Positions 1 through 11,521 of a stretch of 64,000 nucleotides of DNA are shown piece after piece. This DNA is from Byssothecium circinans. Lineage: Eukaryota > Ascomycota > Dothideomycetes > Pleosporales > Massarinaceae. A program made the position numbers and the translations under genes. Below the pieces are notes generated by a model, which was not told the DNA's origin, did not search any database, and saw nothing but the letters and a program-made list of their open reading frames with translations. The stretch spans positions 1 to 64,000 of the forward strand of contig ML977057.1 in assembly GCA_010015675.1 (NCBI GenBank), in the 5' to 3' direction. Positions within the stretch are counted from its first letter, which is position 1. Each line of letters begins with the position of its first letter.

Positions 1-191
1 AAAAACTTTACCTTATATTTACCTACACCCAACGAAGCCCTTTTAACCTCTTCTTACTCCTACGTAATAGAGCAGGCCTAGCTTTACAATTCTATGTTTT
101 GTTAAAGTAGAGAGTAATTAACGTGTTAGGTATTGTAGGTAGTTTTTAGTGAGAGAGTATTATGTGTGCGGGGAATTCTTTCAACCGCGTG
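1..191. mobile_element. MITE-like repeat, copy A (left end outside the window)
   Basis: This stretch aligns without gaps to 35760-35950, with five differences in 191 columns (about 97% identity). It contains the right terminal inverted repeat, ending CCGCGTG at 191. The left inverted end and any left target duplication lie before base 1. It has no coding capacity, so it would be non-autonomous. It sits about 200 bp beyond the stop codon of the PAP2-like gene. Seen: the duplication and the right terminus. Inferred: mobility, from the intact copy at 35730-35950. Confidence 0.8.
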
Positions 192-394
192 CCTAGGTAT
201 ACTATCTTCGTCCCTAATCTATAGTCTCAATAATTCACGGACAAGAGCACCGTGCCGATCTAAGCAACCTCAAAAAGATAATACTAAACGCCAGTCGCAA
301 TGCTTCAAATGCCTCTATGGCGCTGATGGTATGCAAAAAGAGCCCAACAGTCAATCCCCCACTATTCCCATGTTGTACGAAGTGAGCGCCAAAG

Positions 395-1804
395 CTATAT
401 CCTGCCACCCTGCTCATGATACCGCCGTCCAGTCGTCGGAATCGGCTTCTCCGCCCTTATAACATACAACAGAAGATCCTCCAGTGGGATAAAAACGTAG
501 AATACCTTGTTACACAAGAACGAAAAGAGCACAAATCCCATCGCAACTAGGGCATCCATATAGTAATGGTTCGCCGTAGCCACAATCGTCGTGAGGATAA
601 ACGCCGGATATCCAATTCCCACAATCAAGTAAAACAGCTTCCAAAACATATTCTTGCGCGACTCGCCCTGCTCCAACGTTCGTCGAAAGATTCCAGAGTG
701 GTAGATCAGTGTGGCGCCGATGGTGAAAGAGTAGCCAAAATGCATGGATGGCATGGCTGCGAGGGAATTGACGTATTTACCGCTCATCCATACACTTTGC
801 GCGTCGTCGTGGCGGACTGTGTCGAGGAAGCCGTATTCCTTGGGTAGGAGACGGGGAGGCATGCATGGGTAGACGATGAAGGTCATGAAGGCACAGAAGT
901 TGGTCAAGGTTATAGTTCGACGGACGGTGGCGAATGTATCGAACGAGGGCGCGACGTAATAGTACCAGCAGATGAAGCTATTGGACGGTTAGTATCGCAG
1001 TCTTCAAGTCTGACAGCTTGTTTAGTTACCCGACAGTCCCAGGGATGTGAATCAACGCATAGGCTCTATTCAGCGTTGACAGAGCATTCTGGTGTCCATG
1101 CATGAACCACTGCTGCACCTCTCGCTCCCGTATCGGAAACAGGAAGCTCAACCACCCATACTCTTCAGCCTCCAGCACAGCAATCCCATGATCCTGAGCC
1201 ACACCCCATATCCCTGTCTCCGCGAACAGCTTTTGTGATAGAATCGACGTCATGCGGTAGAAAGCGTAGTTGATGATCCAGTAGAACATCTCTATCAGGA
1301 AAGGGAACTTTTGGAGTATACGCGAGTGGAAGTGGTTTCGGAAGCGGGACGTGTTGGGTAGGGCGAGCACGCAGCAACAACATCTACGTAGTTTCGGTGG
1401 GTCCTTTGTCGTCGAGACGGATTCGTATTCGCTGTCTTCGTCTGAACTGGGTGCGAGGAGGTTGTCGGAGGAACCGTTCGAGTCGGGCCTGTCCAGATAG
1501 CTATCCCGCGATGCGCCGAATATTCTGTAGTTTTGCCGCCTGGTGAGGTACATGAACCCAAACAGAATTGAAGCCACCACCTGAGAGATTGTCAGACTCT
1601 TCTTGTCAATAAAATATAACACGGGGGCAAATAGATGTGCACAACTGCAGGCCAAAAGTACAGTGCTGTGTCAAACGTTTGACATCACTTTTACAGATGT
1701 TCAAAACGACTTACCAGTGGTTCCACCCAGCCCGGCAGCTTCCACGCTGGCTTGGAATTCCATTGCTCATCTGTCGATAGTATGGTGTTGTTCAAAGTAG
1801 ACAT
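395..1804 (-). CDS. PAP2-superfamily integral membrane protein (inositolphosphotransferase-like)
   Basis: Three exons: 1715-1804, 1030-1580 and 395-977, with introns of 134 and 52 nt, giving 407 aa and closing phases. The start is the ATG at 1804; the protein begins MSTLNNTILS. The PAP2 catalytic signatures are in exon 3: a PSMH motif (PSGH-like, within SLAAMPSMHFGYSF) and the HYYMD motif, the usual His and His..Asp pair. Several hydrophobic segments flank them, and a hydrophilic Ser/Asp/Glu-rich loop with a Cys cluster lies in the middle of exon 2. The family includes lipid phosphatases and Aur1/Ipt1-type sphingolipid head-group transferases of the secretory pathway. Fungal genomes carry many unnamed members, and I cannot assign the substrate. 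The last codons before the TAG at 395 are less certain than the core. Confidence 0.82.
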
Positions 1805-4800
1805 TGTGAAGAATCACTTAACACCTTATAGTTCGTAGGATTCGTGAGGCCGACCTATAGTCGGGTGCCAGTTCTCGATCTGAAGCTTGCGGAGGTGTAA
1901 TTAAGTGCCGTACATATCCCGCGGTATATACTAGTATGAAGAAAGAGGGAAAGGTAATTTCCAATCTTCCAGTTATCCCAGGAGGGCGATGAAGTAGAAG
2001 ATGGGGGAAACAGAGAGCAAGATGAAAGAGAAAAGTAGCAACTACCTCGAATTATTGGAATAGCACCCGCAAAGGAGAGATACCCGCTCAAAGCCGAGAA
2101 AAGGGATATGCTAAACATGAGCTTGGCGTAGACATGGTTAACTCCACTTTTCCAAGATTGATGGGACCTTGCTTGCATGACCTTGACAACGCGATGACGC
2201 CGTTTAGAGAAAACGCCTGGGAGCCGGGTGCCGCGCCTTGGATTTGCATCTGTTGAGGGGAGATGACGTTTTTTGGACTTTGTGCCATCACTAGTAGTTA
2301 TTATCCTTTTGTCTTGATACAACAATCTAGGAACCTTCAACGCCCTTTGGTCCTCACGCGACAGCGATTTGGAATCTTGGAAGTCTTGGAGATTTTGACG
2401 CATGCCAAGTAGATATGCCGGAAGTACCGATTCTGCGGGAGGTCGGTATCAGATCCCGTGAACGGTGGTTGTTGCAGTGTCTCCTATTCCGGGTGTCGCG
2501 TGCGCACCTTCTCTCTCAACTCTCACGGGATCCATCTTACTATCAACCACCGACACCGCGGCAACAGCTTTTCATCACCGACGAGATCTCAAAACGCGTT
2601 CCATCATGCCTACGAAACGGCCGCGCGGATTGCATCGACACCGATCGAGAATGGTGCAACGTGGCAGGCATAGCCACCGCGGCAACGTCGGCGACAGGGA
2701 GATGGCTAGTGCGATACGGCATTTCTCTGGCACAATTCTGCCATAAAAAGACCAATGACGTGGCTAAAATTACCTTGACACAGCTATATTCAGCCTCAAG
2801 AGAGAAGCGATACGGGAGCACGTCTGCTATACGACGTATGGGGCCCTCAGCTGAAGAAACCTCAGGCTGCTAGCCCAGGCAACAGACGACATGTATCTTC
2901 GTCAGGGAAACCACCGATGATATTGACAACGTCGGCTTGTGCCGAAAGCGAAACTCATCTCGCATTGGATGATCTACACCTGCACCGAATGCGACCACTG
3001 TTTGCCTTCTTGACCGCTTGTGAGAGTCTTCAAGGGTAGAGTCCGATTTCTGCAGATCGCCTAGGATGCGCGAAGATGATGCGAAGTGGTCACTACATGT
3101 CTTCAGTCTTTTGAGACATTCTCGAATGAGCAAATGGTATCGTAATTAACGTCAAAGAGATGCAGAGGCTATCCGAAGTTTAGTAGGACGATAAATTGAG
3201 CAGTATGAAAGGCTGAAACACTTACAACTCACAAGGACGGACCTACATCGTGGCTTGCGCCTCAAAACTAAAACTGCTATACGAGAACTTCAGCATCCCA
3301 CCTGGCAATCCGAATCGGGTGACCATCCAAATGGACAACGGTGTAACAATAAGCCGACAGATGCCTCCAATTTGGACTTGAAGATTTCTATTTGTCCAAA
3401 ACTTTCCGGCCCTTCCTGTCTTACTTGCCCACATGTGGATCCCGACTCCCTGGCCGCAGGTCTACAGGAGCCGCAAACCGACCCGGTGCCACGGTCCAGA
3501 TATAGAGCTGCCGGCCCCTACCTGTTACTCGCACAACTCCAAGAGGCAATGAGTACGAAAAGAGCGTGGAAATCTGGCTCTAATTCAATTGTCACCAACA
3601 TGACGACGAGTCTTGGGGTCGAAAATCCTCGTATTGGTAGGAATTACATACCTAATGAAGCCAATGCCATCGTTCAGCAATCTACTTCCGAGGCACCGAC
3701 GAAATGACAGCAGCTCGTCAATTGGCAGTTTGCCGACTGCCTAATCGTACCTGCATGCAAAAGCGCCACGCACATGACGTCTGCTCTTGCAAACGCGAGA
3801 CATACACAACCCTAAACACGCCCCCAAGACCTGCATTGTAGGCAAAGGTACCCGGGACTAATGTCTGTCAACGTTACGAGCCGAAAGTGATAACTCGAGC
3901 CGCAATTTGGAGCCCCATTTCTTACGGAAAGGAACATGATTGGAGAGTCGTCTGTTTTTCATCGCCCTTGGCTTTCTTCTTTTTAACGTTAAGGCTAACG
4001 AGAATATGAGGTTGTGGGGCCTTTACACTATCTAAGACAAAGGCATGGGTTCAGAACAGAAGGATTGAGTGAATTAAAGGATTGTGGTGGACCGGGCCGA
4101 AGACCAGTTCACTGATCAGGGCGCAGTGGAGATCACCAGGCCGGTATGCCTACTGATTGACTGCTCACGTTCAGAATATAAGTACGGCATCTCAGCATCT
4201 AGCTTGGTGATATCCGGACAGCTCAAGCGAACAGAAAAGACCACATCACCACCTTTCCATCGCACTATTCTCGCAACCTTGAGATTTACGCCTCTCCACC
4301 GCTGCCTACCACCTGAACTCCTAATTCGGGAGAGCTTGCGAAGAGTCAACTTCAACCACATATACGGCTGAGAGACGTCCATAAGGGCGCCTCTACCACT
4401 ACCGCCAAACTGTATCCAATCTATTTCCTCCCCCTTCATCCCTTCTCCATCGCCATCAACCTCGATCGGAGAACGGCAGATGTACGATACCCTACGGTGC
4501 ACAGCATGTCTACTACCAGACCGAGTCAGAGGGTATGTTAACTTCTTTACTGAACATCATGCCTTCGAGGACTACTGCTTTGTTGCTAGCCAAATTATCC
4601 ATCAACGGCACCGGCGTTATCCAGTGGCAAACCAGACATCGCTTCGGGAATTTCAGCTCCTCATCAACATTGCTGCCAACCAAATATTCCGGATCTGCTG
4701 TTTCCGCCCCAGATGTCTCCTAGATCCCTTCCGGTGTATCTCTCTCGTCTTTGGACAGGAAACCGCACATGGCTAAATAACCTTTCGATACTCCATGCGG

Positions 4801-5247
4801 CGACGTCAATTCCAGTACACATTCCGCCGACTCCATGATGATCGACATTCCTACGTACGGCTCGTATAATAAGAAGGTGTTTTATAAATACGTTTAGCCC
4901 ACCAGCTAGCTTGGTTGATCGCTGAACCCAACATCGAACCGGCATGCAATTTCCATCACGTGCGAATCAAAACCAGCCCTCCCACCACACTGGCCGTACC
5001 CACCGGCTGTACATATCATACCGCATACCGGTACGTCAGCAAAACGACTTCGTTCCGTGTACCGTATGCCGCACGTATCAATCCTGGAGCCACCGTCCAC
5101 ATGCACGAGCCTCGGCTGCGACTACCTAATCCGGACTATCTCGCACCCTCCACTCATTTCGGATCTTCTCTACATCATCCCATCCACTCAAATCCCTTTG
5201 AAGCATCCATCCAACTTCACATTTTCAAAAGATGATCGCTAACGCAG
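1805..5247. other. Intergenic, no convincing gene
   Basis: Open frames of up to 182 codons occur on both strands (for example 1855-2403 minus and 2415-2873 plus). None shows a recognisable domain, a sensible splice structure or protein-like composition. The part nearest 5247 must hold the unresolved first exon of the GFA-type gene. An ATG at 4835 followed by a possible donor at 4877 keeps the right phase, but would need a 371-nt intron. Confidence 0.5.
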
Positions 5248-5999
5248 CTCCAGTACACCGCTTCCTGCCACTGCCAACTCATCCGCTACACCGTGACTCT
5301 CTCCCCTCCCCTCCACGACCCCGAGTCCTGGGTCGTCGAATGCAACTGCTCCATCTGCGCCCGCAACGGTTACCTCAACGTTTATGTCCAGAATGCGTGT
5401 ATCCAGTTCGAAGCTGTGGGGTTGGAGAGTGAGTTGGTCGAGGTAACGTACAATTCTTCCTCCCTTATAAGTTTCTCTCGTTCAGGTTGTTTTTGATCTG
5501 TGGGTGATGCATGGGGTGCATGGATGTGACTGTAGAAGAGGGGTGTAGACGACTATGGGTATGAGATGGACTAACATGTGGGGGGTAGAAATATCGCTTC
5601 GGCAAACAGCGCGTTCAGCACTACTTCTGCAGCCGCTGTGGAAGCAGCTTGATGGCTGAGAGTATCGAGCCGGGGTTTTACGAAGGCGTGAAAGCTCTCA
5701 ATGTGCGTCCCTTGGGCTTTCCTACCATCAGCCCCTATCTTTACCCCAACCTTTCCTCTATCCTATCCCATCCCATCCCATTCTATCCCACCTCTCTTAC
5801 CCTCATATCCTCGACCCTTATTTCCTTCTTCCGCCTCCCTCGCCACTAACTACTACCCACACCTTCCAAACCCCTGCGCTGCTCTACGCTGCACTGCACT
5901 GAAGTGAACTGCGCTGATAACGATCCCAAGGTCCGCATGTTCCACAACCTCGACGTCCGCACGCTTCAACGCCGCCACATCGATGGCCGCAGCCTCTAG
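5248..5999 (+). CDS. GFA / CENP-V-type zinc-binding protein (first exon unresolved)
   Basis: Visible exons are 5248-5442, 5589-5702 and 5931-5999, all joined in phase 0 and ending at TAG 5997-5999, giving about 125 residues. The zinc ligands of the glutathione-dependent formaldehyde-activating (GFA) fold are present: CHC near the start, CNCSIC, and FCSRCG in the second exon. The C-terminus has the typical family ending (V-R..L..R..DGRSL). A branch-like GCTAAC and an AG lie just before 5248, so the coding start is upstream. The ATG at 5232 is in the wrong frame and falls in the presumed intron. Named family members act on S-hydroxymethylglutathione, but most fungal homologues have no tested activity. 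Confidence 0.75.
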
Positions 6000-6264
6000 G
6001 GGGAAGACGCGCAACCGAAACCAAAACCGATATTGTTACATGATACCTTCTTTCCCTCTTCCCCTACTCCTCTCCCTGTTCAGGTTCTGCCCTCATCAGT
6101 CAGTTCTGAGGCAGAGTGGGGGAGTGGGTAGGTAGGGAAGGTATCATGGGTCCGACAACACTACACCGCATAACGGGGCATGTCCGCATACGTATGCATA
6201 TGTCATGTTGTGTAGGCCTCGTCGTCGTCGGACAAATGGATTGCTTTGCTTTCCAGCCTTCCAC

Positions 6265-6284
6265 TTTCCTTTCCTTTCCTTTCC
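6265..6284. repeat. Microsatellite (TTTCC)4
   Basis: Four perfect TTTCC units followed by a partial fifth, in non-coding DNA. Confidence 0.9.
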
Positions 6285-6972
6285 TTTCTTGGACTTTTTT
6301 TCGGCTTTGTTTCCCCCGCTATTTCCTTTGTCGTCGGATGCAGGCCGTAGGGGGGGGGAGGGGCGTGGGGGAATAGGATGGGACTCACATCGCATCACAA
6401 CGCACAACGCACTAACGTGGGGAATGTAATGTTTTGACACTGACACTGTATTTCACTCTCACTCGAGCGTTGTCGCGTTCCTGTGTAGAGAGGAGAGGGG
6501 AGTAGTCTAAGATGCTGGGAAGAATGGAATGGGACGGGGATGATTTTGTCTACTTTCTATAACGTTAATACGACCTCTTATTACATTATGACTGCAATGA
6601 CTTTTACACTAGACAACACACTTACCCCACATACCCATACTCGCACTCGCACACCACGCACACGCACGCACGCATCTTCCCCATACACAAAACGCTCATA
6701 CTACTACCAAACTGTATTGCAGACTACACACAGTCGAGTTTTCATATATACCACGTCCAGTCACTTCCACTTCCCAACCCCAGCTCCTTCCAATATCTAC
6801 CTAGAAGCCGCTTAAGCTCCAACCACTACCCACCATGCCCTCCGAAAATGCAATATAAACCTCCCATCTCTCCTCAATCCTCTCCACCGCCTTCGTCATC
6901 AATTCCAACCAGCCAACCAGGTATACAACCCCTCCAATGCTCCAATGCAATTCCGCCCAGAGGAAGAAGAAG

Positions 6973-7007
6973 AAACGGGAAACGGGAAACGAGAAACGAG
7001 AAACGAG
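6973..7007. repeat. 7-bp tandem repeat AAACGRG x5
   Basis: Two AAACGGG and three AAACGAG units in a row, about 70 bp beyond the BRO1 stop codon and so probably in its 3' untranslated region. Confidence 0.85.
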
Positions 7008-7078
7008 ACACGAAGACGGACAAATACTTCCTCATCCTTCCCCCCCATCACCCATCAACAATCTCACTTCTCGCTCAC

Positions 7079-10000
7079 TTACTTCCACCCACTCAACCCC
7101 GCCCACGGATCCCCTCCACCACCTTGCCCTTGCCCTTGCTGCCCACCCCTCTGCCCCTGTTGCTGCTGCTGCTGTTGCTGCGAATATCCCCCGGGCCCAC
7201 TCGGCCACGCCCCCGCAAACTGCGAATAATCCACATGCTGACTCGGCGGCGGGCCCGGCGGCGGCGGAGGCGGAACATACCCCTGCGGCAGTCCCGGTTG
7301 CGGCGTCTGACCCTGATACCCCACTCCTCCTCCACCACCACCACCACCACCACCACCTCCATACTGTTGCTGCGGCTGCGGCTGGCCCCAAGGCTGCGAC
7401 TGGTGGTGTTGCTGCGGCGGCGGGGAGAAGTATTGTTGGTGTGCGGGGGGAGAGACGGGGCCGTAGTTTGTGGGGTTGTATGAGGATTGGGAGTGCGAGG
7501 GTGCGTGGGCGTATTGGGGTTGTTGTTGGTAGGATTCGCGGCGCGGGGGGTGTTGTTGGGGTTGCGCTTGGGATTGGTTGTAGCCGTTGGAGAGGGCGCC
7601 GTAGGGGGGTTGGTGTTGTTGGGGGGACATGTATTGTTGTTGCTGTTGGGCAGATGGTGTGCTTGACATTGGGTATCGTGGCGTCGCCGGGGGTGAAGTG
7701 GCGGGATTGTAGGATGGATGTGCTGACGAGGTTGCTGGGTATCCGCCTTGATTCAGTGGCGTGGACGTCGAGGATAAAGGAGCGGGAATACTCTTTTTCC
7801 GTCCACCGCCTGCTAGAACGGGAGAACCAGACGGCTCCATCGACATGCGATCCATGAGGGTTTTTAGCCGTTGTTGTTCTTGATCTGCACCTTGAGACTT
7901 CTTCTGTTCGATGTTTTGGAGAAGCTGTCCGCCCTCAGACCGCCTGTTGTTCACAAAGGTCTCGACGTTCTTTTGAAGACTGGAGACTGTGTCCTTCATC
8001 TCGGAGTAGAAGCCTTGGGCGCGAATTAGACCGGCGTTGAGGTCATTGAAGCTCTGGTACACGCGCTTATATTTCGACATGACGCTACTCCTTTGCCGAT
8101 TGAAAGCGTCGTATTTGTTCTGTTCAGATCGTACACGCTTATCCTTGAGGAGGTCGCCGTACGTGCGCGTGAGCTCTTTAAGGACGGAAGATTGCTTGTG
8201 GTTCGCTTGTAGGATGCGGTTCTGGTGTGGTCGGAATTTCTCGAGCTCAGCTTTGAATAGCTGATTTTCTTGGTTTGCGATTGTTTTCTTGTTGAGAATG
8301 AGGACATTGGAGATGTCATCGGAGTGAACCTGAAATGTATCGTTAGAATAGTCAAACCTCAAAAAGTGAAAGAATCATACCTTCTCCTTAAGATCCTTCA
8401 GCACCTGCACCCTCTCCTTCTTGATCAAGTTCAATCTCCTTAACAGTTCCTCCACGCTTGCAATCTGATCCGCAACACTCGGGCCATCGTCAAAGTCGTC
8501 GTCGATGAGATTCCCCTCTGCGGGCCGCGGACTCTTGCCCTTTTGCGCCCCAGCCTTGACCATAGCTCTCGAGTACAGCACATCAGCCTCATCCGTCTCG
8601 CCAGCTGATCGCATCTCATCGAAGTCCGCCTCATATTGCCGAAAGGTGCTGTACAGCTGGTGGTCGCTCGTACTCGCTTCTTCCACCGCTCCTCGATAGT
8701 TTCTTATATCGCTGCGTAGTGTCGCCGTCAAACGGGAGCTTGGTTGTTGTGTCCATTCCACACCGTACTTTGACCGCATCTTCTCACAGACACTCTCTTC
8801 CATGTCAAGCTGCTTCATGCTCGTGTCCAATAGTTTGGTGATTTCGGCTTTATCTGTGTTCAGCTTGTCGAAAGCTGCGGAGAAGGGTTCGTGACCCGCT
8901 AATTCTTCGCACCATCTCCGGAACTCTTCGTCAACCATCATATCCTGGTCCATGCCTCCTCTTAGCACGTTCAAACTGTCGGGAAGCTTCAGATAATCCA
9001 AACTAGCCGCCATCTCATCATTAGCAACCTCGACCCTTTCGCTCTCTGCCCGTATCAGCTTAGCCTTCTCTTCGTCGTACAGACTGGCTGATTCCGTCAC
9101 AGCCATAGGTACGATTTTTTGAAAGATGTCCGGGCCAATAATCCTCTGTATGTCCTGCCCCTGATACAGCTCGCTTACAGGTATCGCCTTCGCTGCTGGC
9201 AATTTGGGAACTTGGGTGAGGGAAGCCTCGCTTGGGACGCCTTGGTGATAGATGAAATCATTATCTTTCGAAAACTCCGACAGCTTCTCTTGGACGGTTT
9301 GGAGATGCTTCTTCGTCATCTCAGCTAGCACGGTCCCAGTTTCCGCAGGCAGATTCGCATTCGCGGGGATGGATGACGGGAGAGAGTTCGCTATCCGGTT
9401 CGCGTCCCTAGCATTTGTCTCGGCAACTTGTAACCGACAAATCGACACGCCGTGTGAGTTCGCATCGTTGTCCGCTAGCGCCTGGTAGTACTGCGCTGTC
9501 GAAGCCATGTAGTTGGCCTTGACCTGACACATCAACAACCATACCTTCTCAAACACTGCCTTTGTAACGTTCTCCTGTGCGCCTTCAGAAGCCTGCGTGT
9601 ATAGGAATGCCGCCTGACTCGCCAGCTTGGCCAGCAAGCCCACTTTCTTCCCATCCGCGATTTGTTTCTCTAGAAACACTTCTTGCGCTTGAGCTAGCGT
9701 GATGGCTATCAGCGTCTTGACAGTCTCCCGACTCAGATCCGTCGACGGCGCGTGTAGGAAGTTCTCGTTGATATATGTGAACATGCCAGCGGAGGCCTGG
9801 AAAGAGTGGTATGCGGTTTTGAGCCCAACATCCTCGTGACGGTTCTGGTGTGCGGCGTGGCAGGAGAGAACGGCCGAGATGTTGAAGATTATTGACGCCT
9901 TTTCGAAAGCAAGCGAGTACTGCGATGTGGGTTTGTGTGTGAAAGCGTCGAACCTGTTCTTCAAGTCAGCCAGACCACATTGCCTCATTCCCCATGCGTC

Positions 10001-10355
10001 GTTATTCAACCTCTTCAGTCTCCCCCGCCTCCCCCGCACCATCTACCCCTCGTTCCTTTTTACGGCATACGTACCAAGTAAAACTAATCTTGATGTGATT
10101 TTCATCCACGGGGAACCTCAAATCCAGCAATTCCAACTGTCCATAGTACCTATATAACAGGTCCCTCCCAGCGGCACTATCCTTCCCCGCGCCCCGCATA
10201 TCCTGCCGCAACCGATTCAGTGTCGCGCACTCTTCCGCATAGCGCTCCGGGTCGTCGCCGTACGTGGCGCGTATGTAGCCCTTGAGAGGCGTTATCCAGT
10301 CGATTTCGTTGGTTTGCTTGAGCGGCACTGAGATCATGGGTATGAGGGTGCCCAT
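7079..10355 (-). CDS. BRO1: Vacuolar protein-sorting protein BRO1 (ESCRT-associated)
   Basis: Three exons: 10075-10355, 8381-9953 and 7079-8329, with introns of 121 and 51 nt, giving 1034 aa. The N-terminal BRO1 domain starts with PMISVPLKQTNEIDW and includes the FTWFDAFTHKP region across the first splice (codon phase 2). A helical V-type middle region follows (about residues 400-750), then a low-complexity tail rich in Pro, Gln, Tyr, Ser and Gly, ending DPWAGLSGWK. This terminal block favours Bro1 over the shorter paralogue PalA/Rim20, which has a different N-terminus. Bro1 binds ESCRT-III Snf7 and recruits the deubiquitinase Doa4 at endosomes during multivesicular-body sorting. The tail holds a run of about ten Gly codons and several Gln runs, which probably vary in length between strains. 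Confidence 0.95.
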
Positions 10356-11521
10356 GGCAGCGGTGGTGTTGGAGGCGAGTCGGCGGAAGACTGCCTGCTT
10401 TGGAGGGAAATGGGTATGAGAGGGGCGGAAGTGTGGAAGCTTCGGTTGTTGGAGTCGCGAAGCTGGATGGAGGTGCTAAGCGCGGGGCGGTCGGTGGAGA
10501 ATCGGTCGCCTGGAGGACGACGTCGGGTGTTGTACAGTACTCGGTCGGGCGCACGTATTCACCGCCTCGACAATGGTGTCGAGAATATGGCGGTTAGGGC
10601 TGTCGCGTGGGAAGCATCGATATGCAGGCGCAGACGCACCCAAGATGACGTTGCAGGGAGCGTTGGCTGGGTTGATGTGGCCGACGGCGGATGGCTCTAC
10701 CAACAGAAGAGCTGTGGCTCGGGTGCCCGCATGAGCTCGCTCTTCGACAATGTACACAAACCTCGGAAAGATAGGGAGACAGACTCGATGGATGTGAACG
10801 AAGTAGTGGCGGCGACCTGGCGGATGGCAGTCAACGAGCAGCAGCAGCCAGTAGCGGGGCCGTCGGCGGTCCGAACAAACGTCTGCAAGGCACACCCTCG
10901 AAAGCCCAATTCTTGTCCACTAGATACTACGAGCCGCTCCCTTTGGGGTATCCGGAAGCTGGGCGCCTAAAAATCTCCAATTCTCCCCTGGTAACCGCGC
11001 TCCACGACAACATATCATGCGCCTCACCTTTCCCATGCATCGCAGTCACATATACGCTAAGACTTATCAGAAAGCTTAGAGCCTGATCCCAGCCCTGTTT
11101 GATCGAAACAGCCACTCAAGCGGGAAAGACGACATGTTGGAGGCTTGTGTAAGCGCTCGACAGTACAGGGGTGCTATACTTGAGCCGCTCTCGATCAATC
11201 GATCAAGGCTGCATGCATTTGATCAAGCAATGCCAAACCAGTTGAGTATATTGGACAAGATAACGTACAGGTATACAAGATACAAGCCTGAGTCGAGAGG
11301 CGTAAATGATCACTACAAGGTAAGGTCTAGCTAAAGTACAACAAATGCAAAGCAAAGCAAACAGCCTTGACGACGCCAACAAATGCTCAAAAAGGTCTTT
11401 GATACAAGACCCATGCCCCCCTTTTTACGCCGTACGGTCTCTTCGTCGACGTCTTACTATACAGTAGAGTGGAAAAGGGTTGATGCGCAAAATCCGTCAA
11501 AGGTCGAAACGAGTCAACTCT
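10356..11521. other. Intergenic: BRO1 upstream region and MDJ1 3' flank
   Basis: A 186-codon frame at 10410-10970 (+) has no domain and overlaps another frame of similar length on the minus strand. I treat it as chance. Nothing else stands out. Confidence 0.5.

Larger units (their letters stand above)
6000..7078. other. Intergenic between two convergent 3' ends, with simple repeats
   Basis: This is the 3' flank of the GFA-type gene (+) and of BRO1 (-). I see a CTTTCC-rich pyrimidine tract, an ACAC-type stretch near 6640-6670 and a 7-bp tandem repeat at 6973-7007, but no credible gene. Confidence 0.6.

Noticed and set aside
1855..2403. 182-codon frame on the minus strand
   Set aside because: No domain and no conserved-looking blocks; composition looks like random translation, and another frame overlaps it.
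10410..10970. 186-codon frame upstream of BRO1
   Set aside because: Arg/Gly/Val-biased, with an overlapping minus-strand frame of similar length and no recognisable motif.
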